A DNA stretch of 64,000 nt from Bacteroidetes bacterium HLUCCA01 (GTDB lineage: Bacteria > Bacteroidota > Rhodothermia > Balneolales > HLUCCA01): positions 119,940 through 183,939 of the forward strand of contig LIHN01000007.1 in the NCBI GenBank assembly GCA_001314545.1, written 5' to 3'. The notes below the pieces were generated by a model, which saw only the letters and a list, made by a program, of their open reading frames with translations, had not been told where the DNA came from and ran no database searches. The position numbers and the translations under genes were made by a program. Positions 27,608-36,485 of this stretch are shown here, piece by piece (position 1 is the first letter of the stretch; each line of letters opens with the position of its first letter).

Positions 27608-28621
27608 TCAGAAATTATATTCCAGCTGCGCTGACAGCCCGGCATTATTATCGGCCCCGTCATTGATAAGAGTCAGCACATTAACCGAGAATTTGACTAC
27701 GTCCGTAGCATAATAGTTCCATCCTACAGAAAGCAGATTGGACGAGCGGTCGGCGATGTCAAACGAGAGATGATCTACCCTTGCCAGAATCTCGTGTTGC
27801 TCTTTAAATCGCGTGCCAATGGTAGCGTAGTAGCCCAGGATAGTCTCCTCCTGACCAGCAGATTCTACGGCATCAAAGGTGGTTTGCAGCAATTCTGCAT
27901 TGGCAAAAAACGTATCACTTTTATAATCCACATAAAAACCATAAAGCAAGCGGTCGCCGGCGCTGGTCAAACCGCTGTTCCCGACATTTACACCCTCGGT
28001 TTGATTTATAAATGTATTCACACCAAATTGCAGCGCTCCGTCATTCTGGAGGGTTCCTGCATAACCGGCACGCAGTGAATACATAAACTTTCCGTCATTC
28101 TGACGGGTCATCCCGGTACCGTTGTACATCCCTAAGCGATAGATAAAATCACCGGCTTTACCGATAAGCGTCAGCCCGATTTCCCGGGTACTCATCATGG
28201 TACCAACCTGGCGGGCACGGTTGAGAAAGTTCGTTGCGGCCGGACTCGGATCCAGGTCAAGACTGGTAAAAGGTTTGAATGCACCGGCTACGATCTGGAC
28301 ATCTGAATTGATCTTATATCCAACCTGAGCGTCCAAAATAGCAGGTTGGTTCCGGTACTCTGTCTGTAACCGGTAGACGAATCCACCGTCAATGCTGCCT
28401 TTGATATCTACGCGGGTGGCACCCAGCTCATATTTACGTCCGCCATTGAACGTATCATCTTCAAATGAAAACAGACCACGGGTCTGTACGAGAACACCTA
28501 CACGAAAGGGCTCGGTTTTCAGCAGGGGCCGGAGCTGATCGTTGAAGAGATCGCCTTGCTGTGCTGTCAGATTGGGCGCATATACGGAAACCATCAGCGC
28601 AAAGAAAAGTAATTTTTTCAT
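27608..28621 (-). CDS. Outer-membrane porin, phosphate-selective porin O/P-like
   Basis: About 337-residue barrel. The ATG at 28621 gives a clean signal peptide (MKKLLFFALMVSVYAPNLTAQQ); the frame is open to 28693 but the earlier residues do not fit. The mature chain alternates short amphipathic strands (YELGATRVDIKGSIDG, VYRLQTEYRNQ, QIVAGAFKPFTSLDL, REIGLTLIGKAGDFIYRLGMYNGTG) and ends LSAQLEYNF with a terminal Phe, the usual insertion signal of outer-membrane barrels. The pattern fits the OprO/P superfamily. Single gene with its own terminator. Confidence 0.8.
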   Translation of the reverse strand: MKKLLFFALMVSVYAPNLTAQQGDLFNDQLRPLLKTEPFRVGVLVQTRGLFSFEDDTFNGGRKYELGATRVDIKGSIDGGFVYRLQTEYRNQPAILDAQVGYKINSDVQIVAGAFKPFTSLDLDPSPAATNFLNRARQVGTMMSTREIGLTLIGKAGDFIYRLGMYNGTGMTRQNDGKFMYSLRAGYAGTLQNDGALQFGVNTFINQTEGVNVGNSGLTSAGDRLLYGFYVDYKSDTFFANAELLQTTFDAVESAGQEETILGYYATIGTRFKEQHEILARVDHLSFDIADRSSNLLSVGWNYYATDVVKFSVNVLTLINDGADNNAGLSAQLEYNF

Positions 28622-28765
28622 AATGTTAGCTTTTAATTTTATCCCATAATTATATCGAATCCACAGTAAACCGGGTCTTTTCCGGCTTTCCACTAAGTAT
28701 ACCTTTATCGGCCATTTGATTGTCTGCCATAAGTTTCAGATGAGGCTCCCGTTACCCGGACGGCA

Positions 28766-28798
28766 CAAAAAAAGGGGTACAGCCAAAGCCATACCCCT
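28766..28798 (-). terminator. Strong rho-independent terminator of the 83-residue gene
   Basis: Read on the minus strand: AGGGGTA (28798-28792), a 12-base loop, TACCCCT (28779-28773), then seven T residues (28772-28766). It lies about 100 bases after the stop of the small gene at 28904-29155 and supports that gene being transcribed. Confidence 0.75.
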
Positions 28799-28903
28799 GA
28801 AAAAACACGAATTATGTCCGCTGTTTTACTACCAGAAAAAGAAGACAGGCAACCACAGGCGACGATGTTCAACCACGCTTACAATACTGAATCGCCGGAC
28901 AGA

Positions 28904-29155
28904 CTATTTATTGATATAGTAGTATACCTTACTATTTACCGAATCACGCGAACTTCGGATTTTTACCCCATTATCCCGGTTATAAGCGTACACAACATTT
29001 CGCATTGCTGCGAATTCTTTGTCGGTGGAGTAGTTGACTTCAAGCGCCTGTCCGCCCGGCTCAAGTTTAGCCAAAGCGTCAAGCAACGGCTTGAATTTAG
29101 AAGTCGTCTTCTTGGTAATTTTAACCTCTTTTCTGGAAACGAGTTTTATTTTCAT
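28904..29155 (-). CDS. Small hypothetical protein, AT-rich gene
   Basis: 83-residue soluble protein with no recognised domain. It is basic at the start (MKIKLVSRKEVKITKKTT), then has a helix-like middle (FKPLLDALAKLEPGGQALEV) and an end rich in Arg/Ser/Tyr. Codon use and base composition are more AT-rich than in most neighbours. The ATG and stop are well placed and a strong terminator follows on the same strand, so it is probably a real, independently transcribed gene. A phage- or plasmid-derived origin is possible but unsupported by neighbours. Confidence 0.6.
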   Translation of the reverse strand: MKIKLVSRKEVKITKKTTSKFKPLLDALAKLEPGGQALEVNYSTDKEFAAMRNVVYAYNRDNGVKIRSSRDSVNSKVYYYINK

Positions 29156-29949
29156 AGTATTAAGCCTTATACCGCGTCAAGATTTTATTTGAATTTTATT
29201 CATTTGATAACAGTTATTCCCCATAAGCATACCAAAAATATACATGAAAACATTAAAGAATTGTAATTAATATTTACAGCCATGCAATACAGTTGTAAAA
29301 TTGGAGTCAGAACGGCATCTACATCTGCACTTTTTATTGGATTAGCTCTTGTGCATAGCCCTGTCTGAATTGCGGCACCCTGCTTTTAAGCTTTGCAGTT
29401 AACATGCTCACATAGACGACCACTGACTGACAATCCTTGTGGGAGGTTATCATCTCCATGGTCATAATGCACAAATGGGTTACGACCCGGGAGCAGTACA
29501 CTTGTACCGGCTCCGCTCAGGTCCTAACCTCATCTCAAGCATCGCTCTCTTTAACGTAGTTGTCTTCTTTACTGTCTGTGTCTTCTGTTTGTCTTTACTA
29601 AGCCGGTTCCCCTTTTGACCGGTTAGTCTCTCTTTTTATACACTCAGGTAGCAAATTCGTATGGTGGTAGCGGTATATTGGGTGTTATCAAATTATCTGA
29701 CTGCCGGTTACGTAGCGGCCGTGAGCCGTATTTATTTAACTGCAGGAGCAATATAAAATGGCGTCCTTCGTAAACACGATTCGTAATTGAACAGAATCGA
29801 ACAAAGTCCGGACAAACACCTCAGAGTGCAACAAAAAATCCGGCCAGACCGCATTTGCACGCATTTTTGGTTATCTTTCCACGCATACAAAAACCATTTA
29901 TACGTTCGACCCTGCTGCGTGCGAACCCACGATAACCTACCTTCTGAAC
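29156..29949. other. Long non-coding region with consecutive hairpins
   Basis: About 790 bases between the small gene and glnS with no supported coding region. At 29477-29530 three short stems follow one another: GGGT-tacg-ACCC, GGAGC-a-GTAC-actt-GTAC-cg-GCTCC (29490-29514) and AGGT-ccta-ACCT. A GCCGGT/ACCGGT stem with a downstream T-rich run lies near 29600-29640. This could be a small structured RNA ending in a terminator. A 79-codon minus frame (29732-29971) overlapping the start of glnS looks spurious. Confidence 0.4.
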
Positions 29950-31659
29950 ATGGCTGAAACAACGAATTCACCGAACAACTCCGGAGAACGAACCTCGAGA
30001 AATTTTCTGGAAGAAATTATGGACAACGACCTGCAGTCTGGTCGCCATACTTCGGTTCTGACCCGCTTCCCACCCGAACCCAACGGGTACCTGCATATCG
30101 GCCATGCGAAATCCATCACCGTCAACTTCGGCCTGGCCCTCAAATACGGCGGAGCAACCAATCTGCGCTTTGATGACACCAATCCCGTCACAGAAGAAAC
30201 CGAATACGTTGAAAGTATCCGTAATGACGTACGATGGCTGGGGTACACCTGGAAAGATGAGTTCTACGCCAGCGATTACTTCGAACAGCTCTTCGGGTTC
30301 GCCCTCAAACTGATTCGCGACGGACTGGCCTACGTGGATGACTCCACTTCCGAGGAAATTGCCGCCATGAAAGGAACCCCTACCCGACCCGGCACCGACT
30401 CCCCGTACCGCTCGCGTAGTCCCCAGGAAAACGAAGACCTCTTCCGCAGCATGCGGGCCGGAGAATTCCCTGATGGATCGCGTACCCTGCGCGCACGTAT
30501 TGACATGAGCTCCCCCAATATGCTCATGCGCGACCCCATCATCTACCGCATCAAACACGCCCACCATCACCGCACCGGTGATCAGTGGTGCATCTACCCA
30601 ACCTACGATTTCGCCCACGGTCAAAGTGATGCCATTGAAAACATCACCCATTCAATATGTACCCTGGAATTCATGAGCCACCGTGAACTGTACAACTGGT
30701 TCATTGAAAAACTGGGGCTCTTCCCGTCACGGCAGTATGAATTTGCCCGTCTCAACCTCTCCTACACCATCATGAGCAAGCGCAAGCTCCTGCAACTGGT
30801 CAATGAAAAGTATGTAGACGGGTGGGACGATCCCCGGATGCCAACCATCTCCGGACTGCGCAGACGTGGGTACACCCCGAAATCCATCCGGGAATTCTGC
30901 TCCCGCATCGGGGTTGCCAAACGGGATAATCTGATTGATGTATCCCTGCTGGAATTTTGCGCCCGCGAAGACCTGAATAAAATATCGCAGCGCCGCATGG
31001 TCGTTTTCGATCCGGTTAAAGTGGTGATCACCAACTGGCCGGAAGGCACCGTAGAAGAACTTGAAAGTGAAAACAATCCGGAAGATAGCAACGGCGGTAA
31101 CCGGATTGTGCCCATGAGCCGGGAAATTTTCATAGAACGGGATGATTTCATGGAAGATGCGCCCAAGAAGTACTTCCGGTTATCGCCCGGCAAAAGTGTG
31201 CGGCTGAAAAGTGCCTACATCATCACCTGTGAAGACTTTCAGAAAGATGAACATGGTACCATCACGGAAATTCACTGCACCTACCATCCCGATTCCCGCT
31301 CCGGCAGTGATACCTCGGGAATCAAGGCGAAAGGCACGCTCCACTGGGTAAGCGCCAGCCATGCCGTCAACGTTGAAGTGCGTGACTACGACCGCCTGTT
31401 CCGTGTGGAAAACCCCGCCGAAGAAGAAGGCGACTTTCTGGATTACGTGAATCCGGATAGTCTGAGGGTCATCCCCGTGGCACTGGCTGAGCCGGCCCTG
31501 CTGGAAGATGCCCGAAATGCAACCGACTCGGATGACCGGCTGCACTACCAGTTCCTGCGCAAGGGCTACTACTATGCCGACCTTTCCTCCACCGCGGAGA
31601 AACTGATTTTTAATCAGACGGTCGGGCTGCGGGATACCTGGGCTAAAATTAACAAGTAA
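29950..31659 (+). CDS. glnS: Glutaminyl-tRNA synthetase
   Basis: 569-residue class I synthetase that charges tRNA-Gln. The class I signature PPEPNGYLHIGHAKSI contains HIGH at 49-52, and the second ATP motif is MSKRKL (from Met275), the usual variant in GlnRS. Family blocks follow: FDDTNPVTEETEYVESI, GDQWCIYPTYDFAHGQSDAIE and YDDPRMPTISGLRRRGYTP-like. The C-terminal anticodon-binding beta-barrels are present (HWVSASHAVNVEVRDYDRLF, GYYYADL). Length is normal. The start ATG gives the expected short extension ahead of the catalytic core. Presence of GlnRS means the cell need not rely on transamidation for Gln-tRNA. Confidence 0.97.
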   Translation: MAETTNSPNNSGERTSRNFLEEIMDNDLQSGRHTSVLTRFPPEPNGYLHIGHAKSITVNFGLALKYGGATNLRFDDTNPVTEETEYVESIRNDVRWLGYTWKDEFYASDYFEQLFGFALKLIRDGLAYVDDSTSEEIAAMKGTPTRPGTDSPYRSRSPQENEDLFRSMRAGEFPDGSRTLRARIDMSSPNMLMRDPIIYRIKHAHHHRTGDQWCIYPTYDFAHGQSDAIENITHSICTLEFMSHRELYNWFIEKLGLFPSRQYEFARLNLSYTIMSKRKLLQLVNEKYVDGWDDPRMPTISGLRRRGYTPKSIREFCSRIGVAKRDNLIDVSLLEFCAREDLNKISQRRMVVFDPVKVVITNWPEGTVEELESENNPEDSNGGNRIVPMSREIFIERDDFMEDAPKKYFRLSPGKSVRLKSAYIITCEDFQKDEHGTITEIHCTYHPDSRSGSDTSGIKAKGTLHWVSASHAVNVEVRDYDRLFRVENPAEEEGDFLDYVNPDSLRVIPVALAEPALLEDARNATDSDDRLHYQFLRKGYYYADLSSTAEKLIFNQTVGLRDTWAKINK

Positions 31660-31749
31660 AAAAATTGGATGGCCACTGGGGGTCGTATCCGTTTTGTGTT
31701 GTAGTACCGGTAACTAAGCTGTTACTCACTAACCCAAACATACTTTCCC

Positions 31750-32469
31750 ATGAAACCAACATTCAAATCTATCTTTGGAATACTCTTCCTGACCTATTTT
31801 ACCACCGTGGGCTGCGATGTGATGCAAAGCAGTACCGATGAAGCCTCGGCCGTGCAGGTATCCATGCGCGTACAAAGCGCCGGAACCCTGGCCAAGTCGC
31901 CGTCCGGCTCCGTGCAGGACTCACCGGGACTTTCACTCACCGAAGTCAAGCTCTTTCTGGATGAACTGGAACTGGAAAGCGCCACGGAAGACTCCCTGGA
32001 CTTCGAGCTCGAATATCAGGTCATTAACCTCCCCCTTGACGGGATGCCCCTGATTCTCACCCGGCAATCCATCCCGGCCGGTCGTTACGATGAGTTCGAG
32101 ATGGAAATCGAGCGACCTGACACCGATGATGACTACGTAGTCACTGACGCCGATTTCAACGATGAAACCGGATCCTACTCCGTCGTTGTGCGTGGTACCT
32201 ACAACGGAACCCCCTTCCTGTTCCGCTCTCGGGAAGATTTTGAGCTGGAAATTGAGCTTGAGCCGGAGCTTGTCATCACCGGCGATGAAACCAGTGCTGA
32301 ACTGACTATCGCTATTGATCTGTCGTCCTGGTTCGTTGACGCAAACGGAAATACCGTAGATCCGTCTGATCCCGCCAACCTCGGCCTGATTAACAATAAT
32401 ATCGAGCGGTCCTTTGATGCCTTTGAAGACCGCTATGACGATGATGATGACGATGACGATGATGACTGA
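31750..32469 (+). CDS. Asp-rich lipoprotein (DUF4382-like)
   Basis: 239-residue lipoprotein. Signal peptide with lipobox TTVGC (Cys about 23), then a beta-rich domain with EVKLFLDELELE and RQSIPAGRYDEFEMEIE, a layout like DUF4382 proteins; this family match is tentative. The C-terminus is strikingly acidic and ends in an uninterrupted run of ten Asp after DRY, encoded by GAT/GAC repeats that could slip in replication. Such a tail could bind Ca2+ or other cations. A hairpin terminator follows. It faces the TonB-receptor operon tail to tail; the DUF5666 lipoprotein of that operon is also acidic, suggesting but not proving a shared role. Confidence 0.7.
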   Translation: MKPTFKSIFGILFLTYFTTVGCDVMQSSTDEASAVQVSMRVQSAGTLAKSPSGSVQDSPGLSLTEVKLFLDELELESATEDSLDFELEYQVINLPLDGMPLILTRQSIPAGRYDEFEMEIERPDTDDDYVVTDADFNDETGSYSVVVRGTYNGTPFLFRSREDFELEIELEPELVITGDETSAELTIAIDLSSWFVDANGNTVDPSDPANLGLINNNIERSFDAFEDRYDDDDDDDDDD

Positions 32470-32482
32470 TACTATCTGAGAG

Positions 32483-32520
32483 AACCCGGCCGGCGGTGAA
32501 CGTCGACCGGGTTTCATTTT
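32483..32520 (+). terminator. Rho-independent terminator after the Asp-rich lipoprotein
   Basis: AACCCGG (32483-32489) pairs with CCGGGTT (32507-32513), and an inner CGGCG/CGTCG pairing extends the stem. The sequence TTCATTTT follows. It is 13 bases past the stop codon. Confidence 0.65.
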
Positions 32521-32676
32521 GGTGCTCCCGGATTCGCGGTGAGCTTCCAGTCCGGGAACCCGGCATAAGGGTGCCGGTGAAAGAGGGGATAGCCGGACCG
32601 GACTACCGATGCACCAGCGACACAACGTGCCGGCAAAACCGAAAGCAGGGCTGCCCGGCTGGCAGCATCAGACTCC

Positions 32677-35409
32677 TCAGTTAAACAACCATCGCACGGT
32701 AAATGAAGGATGCCTGCCCAGATCAAGAACATCCACATCAACCGGATCCAGCCGGGGAATCAACCGATCCTGATTCAGGATAAATGCTGTATCACGGTAC
32801 CACACGTTCCCCCGGTCCAGCACGTTGAAAACCGAGACCCGAATTTCCAGTCGGTTTCGGGAAGTCAGTTTCACCCGGTAATCCACGGAAACATCCGCCC
32901 GCCGGTATGCGGGAAGTCGCTGATCAGCACCGGTCTCGGCCGGCCGGCCGGTCATCGCGGTCCAGGACAACATCCAACGTAAACCCGGCATCAAGGTGAT
33001 TTCAGCGGTTGATATCATCTGATGGGTACGGTCCCAGGCAGCGGGGTACATCGACCCTCCGGCAACCGCCTCATTGCGAAGCAATGCTTGTGACCAGGTG
33101 TAGGATTGACTTAAACGAAGCCAGGGGCCCTGCCAGCTACCGGTTACTTCAAGTCCGGAAGCATCCCCGTCGGTCTGATAAAACCAGGGAGCCCGGGAAA
33201 GCGAGTTATCCAGGGAAGGGACGTTCAGTTCATGAAATCGCAGATTCTGATACGATTTCCGGTAAACACTGAGCTGCACTCCGGCCCCGGCGAAAGGCCC
33301 CAGATGAAGTCCGGCTTCCGCATAACGGGATCCGGCGGGTGGCTGATCCGGCGCACTGACTACCCAGACACCGGCTGTGGTGGTATTCTGCAGCCCCACA
33401 CGATGGGTGAACTGCCAGGTTTGTCCGGCTGCCACGTGGGCATTGACCAGGGAATGTGGCCGGTATTCGGCCCGAAATGCCGGTGCCCAGTACCACCCCT
33501 CACGAACATAAACCCGTGAGCCGCCCTCCAGGTGCACCTTCGTCCCGACCGCGCCGGATACATGCACGTAGGCCTCACGGAGCAGAGCCGAGGCATCAAC
33601 ACGAACCAGTGACCGGTCGAAGGAGCGCTCCCGATAAGCACTGTCCAGCCACGACAGCGCCAGTCCGCCACGCACAACCACCGGGCGCACTGAAACCGAC
33701 AAATCCTGCTTGAACCGCAGGTTATTCAGCACACTTTGGTTTTGGAAAGGGTAGCTGAAAACGGCAACATCGCGCGACCCGCCCTGCTGCAAGACGCGGC
33801 TGTAGATGAAATCATCCTTTTCAAAGTCGGTCTGATACAGACTGAATCCGGCTGTGGCCGCATAGTGCAGTCTGCCGGCCAGCACAGTGCTGTAACGGGA
33901 AGATAAAATCAGGTTTCCCCAGGTGTTATTGCTCTCAACACGGGTAAAATTAAAGCCATCTGCCCCGTCCGGATCGCGAACCCGCCGAAAAGCAGGCTGC
34001 CGGGTCTGGTCGCCTCCGGCGTAGAAGCTGGTCTTCCAACGTGCACCCCGTACGGTTTCATGGTTGAGGGTGGCGTGAAGGTCGAGGTACTGCACAAAGG
34101 GTTCTTCCGGTCGGACTACCTCGCTGGTGTACGTCTGCTGCAATGCATCGGCAACAGGACGACGCACATCCAGCCCCAACCGAACCAACCGTCGGTTTGC
34201 GGGCAGTTTGAGCAGTTGCATATACGAAGATCGAACCGAAACCAGGAAGCTGGATTTGGCGCGCAACGGACCTTCTACGGTGGTGCTCAGGCTGGTATTA
34301 CTGACTCCGGACTGCATGCGCAGCTGACTGCGTGATCCGGTCCGGGTGTGCAGTTCAAGCAGTCCGCCTACGGGCATCGCTATGTAAGACGGCGCTGAAC
34401 CCATGTAATATCCGGCAGAGCGGATAGCATCTGCGTTGAAACTGTCCAGCAGGCCAAAAAGGTGCGACTGATTGTATAGGGGCATGCCATCCAGCGTTAC
34501 CAGAAACCCGTCCGGCGGACTCCCTCGTACCGTTAACCCCTCACTGACTGCGGTTCCGGCCGTGGCCGACGGGTGCCCCTGAAGGGCTCGGATGGTGCTC
34601 GTCTCACCCAGGGGACTGAACCTTCCGGCGGCAATCAGTCCTGCGGCGAGGGTGTCAGCCGGTCGGGCCACATCCTGCGCCGTAATTACCAACTCGGCGG
34701 AGTGGAGGGTTCGGGGCTGAAGCCGGAAGGTGATTTCATCGGCGGAGGTGAGTCGGGCGGGATCAACGCTGACGTCCAGCGGATCATACCCTACGTAGGA
34801 TGCGGTAAGCACCACAGGCCCTGCGCTGGTGGCTTCCCCGGGAAGTACGAAGCGGGCATCGGAGTCAGCCGCAACGCCCCGGAGTGCACCGTCGGTTGTC
34901 CAGGAGACTGTTGCGAAGGGCAGCCGGTCACCGGTGACGGCATCGAGTACCTGACCCCGGATCCGGGCGAAGGACTCGGGCCGTCGGGGCGATGGTGACA
35001 GGATGACCTGCATGCGATCGTGGCTGACCTGCATACGGATGCCTGAACGGTACAGTTCCCGCTCCAGATCGGGCATCAGGTTGGAGAGGGAGGTCTGAAG
35101 AGAGAGGACTTTGCCGGCTATGACGGACTCGCGATACAGAAAATTGTAACCGGTAAGGCGGGTGATTTCGGCGAGGGCGGTCTGCAGGGGTGCGACGCTG
35201 AAGGAAATGTCCGGGGCCGCCACCACTGCGACCGGGTTCCCTGACGCGGCCGATGGTGACGCTGGCGAAGCCGGGTTCCATGACACAGCCGACGGTGACG
35301 CTGGCGAAGCCGGGTTCCCTGACACGGCCGGCGGTGACGCTGGAAGGGCCACGGAGACCCATGGCGCCGCTGTGAGCATCAGCATCAAACTGAGCGCCGC
35401 CCCCGTCAT
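32677..35409 (-). CDS. TonB-dependent receptor with N-terminal STN (signalling) domain
   Basis: 910-residue outer-membrane receptor. A signal peptide is followed by a low-complexity linker with 13-residue repeats (about 24-58). Then comes an STN domain (about 68-135: SFSVAPLQTALAEITRLTGYNFLY) that would contact the FecR anti-sigma factor. A carboxypeptidase-regulatory-like strand domain (about 150-235: RGQVLDAVTGDRLPFATV), a plug (ALQGHPSATAGTAVSEGLTVRG, LDGMPLYNQSHLFG) and a barrel ending in FTVRWLFN complete it. Its start overlaps the FecR stop as ATGA. Ligand unknown; iron-siderophore or oligosaccharide uptake are both known for this architecture. Confidence 0.9.
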   Translation of the reverse strand: MTGAALSLMLMLTAAPWVSVALPASPPAVSGNPASPASPSAVSWNPASPASPSAASGNPVAVVAAPDISFSVAPLQTALAEITRLTGYNFLYRESVIAGKVLSLQTSLSNLMPDLERELYRSGIRMQVSHDRMQVILSPSPRRPESFARIRGQVLDAVTGDRLPFATVSWTTDGALRGVAADSDARFVLPGEATSAGPVVLTASYVGYDPLDVSVDPARLTSADEITFRLQPRTLHSAELVITAQDVARPADTLAAGLIAAGRFSPLGETSTIRALQGHPSATAGTAVSEGLTVRGSPPDGFLVTLDGMPLYNQSHLFGLLDSFNADAIRSAGYYMGSAPSYIAMPVGGLLELHTRTGSRSQLRMQSGVSNTSLSTTVEGPLRAKSSFLVSVRSSYMQLLKLPANRRLVRLGLDVRRPVADALQQTYTSEVVRPEEPFVQYLDLHATLNHETVRGARWKTSFYAGGDQTRQPAFRRVRDPDGADGFNFTRVESNNTWGNLILSSRYSTVLAGRLHYAATAGFSLYQTDFEKDDFIYSRVLQQGGSRDVAVFSYPFQNQSVLNNLRFKQDLSVSVRPVVVRGGLALSWLDSAYRERSFDRSLVRVDASALLREAYVHVSGAVGTKVHLEGGSRVYVREGWYWAPAFRAEYRPHSLVNAHVAAGQTWQFTHRVGLQNTTTAGVWVVSAPDQPPAGSRYAEAGLHLGPFAGAGVQLSVYRKSYQNLRFHELNVPSLDNSLSRAPWFYQTDGDASGLEVTGSWQGPWLRLSQSYTWSQALLRNEAVAGGSMYPAAWDRTHQMISTAEITLMPGLRWMLSWTAMTGRPAETGADQRLPAYRRADVSVDYRVKLTSRNRLEIRVSVFNVLDRGNVWYRDTAFILNQDRLIPRLDPVDVDVLDLGRHPSFTVRWLFN
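35231..35342 (-). repeat. 39-bp tandem repeats in the receptor N-terminal linker
   Basis: Nearly three copies of a 39-base unit (for example GGTGACGCTGGCGAAGCCGG, starting at 35254, 35293 and 35332 in plus orientation). They keep frame and encode 13-residue SPASPSA-type repeats between the signal peptide and the STN domain. Confidence 0.8.
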
Positions 35410-36482
35410 GGCGCCGTCAGTTCATATACTCCCTCCTGCACTTCGCGGAACGATCCGCCCAGGGCCGCGCCAAGATCGCCCAGAGCAAGGTCAACGGTAT
35501 CCAGAGGAAAGGTCCCGCCCAGAGTTTCATCGCCCAAACCGGCGGGTACACGAATTTGAATCCCAAAATGAAACTCCAGCTCACGAATCACTTCCTCCAC
35601 CGACCGACCGTCTGCTACCAACTGACCGGTAGTCCACCCCAGGGCATAATCCTGCCATGAAGTGCCCGCCAGCTCCTGAAGTCCGCTCGCGTCAACGCGC
35701 ACAGCCTGACCGGATTGCAGCTGGGTACTTTCGGCGGCAGTACGGTCGCTAACCGCAACCCGACCTTCAAGCAGATACACCTCCATGTGATCCGGTGTAC
35801 TTCTTACCAGAAACTCCGTGCCGAGGACCTGCACCGATCCGGTCTCGGTTTCAACGCGAAACACCCGATTCTGATTGGAAACCACTTCAAAAAGGGCCTC
35901 GCCTTCCAGCCGGTATCGCTGCTCATTGGCAGCGGATCTGCCCCGGGCAAACAGGGAAGCTCCCGGGCGAAGCGTTATCACCGAACCGTCATCCAGGGTC
36001 AGGGCGGTTACAGTGTTGTGGCCGCCCGACAGGAGCTGCTGCTTCGGAGCCATACTGGTGTAGCTGAGCAACCCAATCAGGGAGGCAACCAGCACTACCG
36101 CCGCAGCAATCCACCCAACCTGGCGGTAATGCGAGCGAGGTCGCGCCGCCGGATGGAAGGGCACCGAATCCGACGAACCATCCGGCTGCGCTGACACGGG
36201 CTGCTGCGCTGCGGTACCGGAAGGCACCGACGACATCACGGCAGGGCTGCGCCGGCCGGTTTCCGGCTGCGCAGTGTCAGAAACGGCGGCACCGTCATCC
36301 ATCCGGGCGTAAATCGCATCCCACACCTCGTCCTTGCCCCGAACAGGAATTGCTTCACGACGGTTGCGCAATTCCTGCTGAAGTCCGGCAAGAAACTGCA
36401 CATCCGCCGAGTCGGTCTGAGCACGGCCTTCGCGGAGTTCCTCCCAGGTCTGGCCCGGCGGTTTTTTATCGGATGCAGCCAT
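35406..36482 (-). CDS. FecR-family anti-sigma factor / sensor
   Basis: 358-residue inner-membrane protein. The cytoplasmic N-terminal region (1-110), which would hold the ECF sigma factor, is followed by one membrane helix (about 125-147, VGWIAAAVVLVASLIGLLSY). The periplasmic FecR domain (about 160-250: TALTLDDGSVITLRPGASL, FRVETETGSVQVLGTEF) and a C-terminal STN-like/DUF4974 segment (DGRSVEEVIRELEFHFGIQI) complete it. In FecI/FecR systems it transmits ligand occupancy of the TonB receptor to the sigma factor. It lies 3 bases after the DUF5666 lipoprotein gene and overlaps the receptor start, so all three are coupled. Confidence 0.9.
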   Translation of the reverse strand: MAASDKKPPGQTWEELREGRAQTDSADVQFLAGLQQELRNRREAIPVRGKDEVWDAIYARMDDGAAVSDTAQPETGRRSPAVMSSVPSGTAAQQPVSAQPDGSSDSVPFHPAARPRSHYRQVGWIAAAVVLVASLIGLLSYTSMAPKQQLLSGGHNTVTALTLDDGSVITLRPGASLFARGRSAANEQRYRLEGEALFEVVSNQNRVFRVETETGSVQVLGTEFLVRSTPDHMEVYLLEGRVAVSDRTAAESTQLQSGQAVRVDASGLQELAGTSWQDYALGWTTGQLVADGRSVEEVIRELEFHFGIQIRVPAGLGDETLGGTFPLDTVDLALGDLGAALGGSFREVQEGVYELTAP

Positions 36483-36485
36483 GGT

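Noticed and set aside
28814..29266. 150-codon plus frame opposite the 83-residue gene
   Set aside because: Shadow of the minus-strand gene; the strong terminator at 28766-28798 is oriented for the minus strand.
29732..29971. 79-codon minus-strand open frame over the glnS start
   Set aside because: Overlaps the glnS start, Cys/Arg-rich without domain features and no ribosome site seen.
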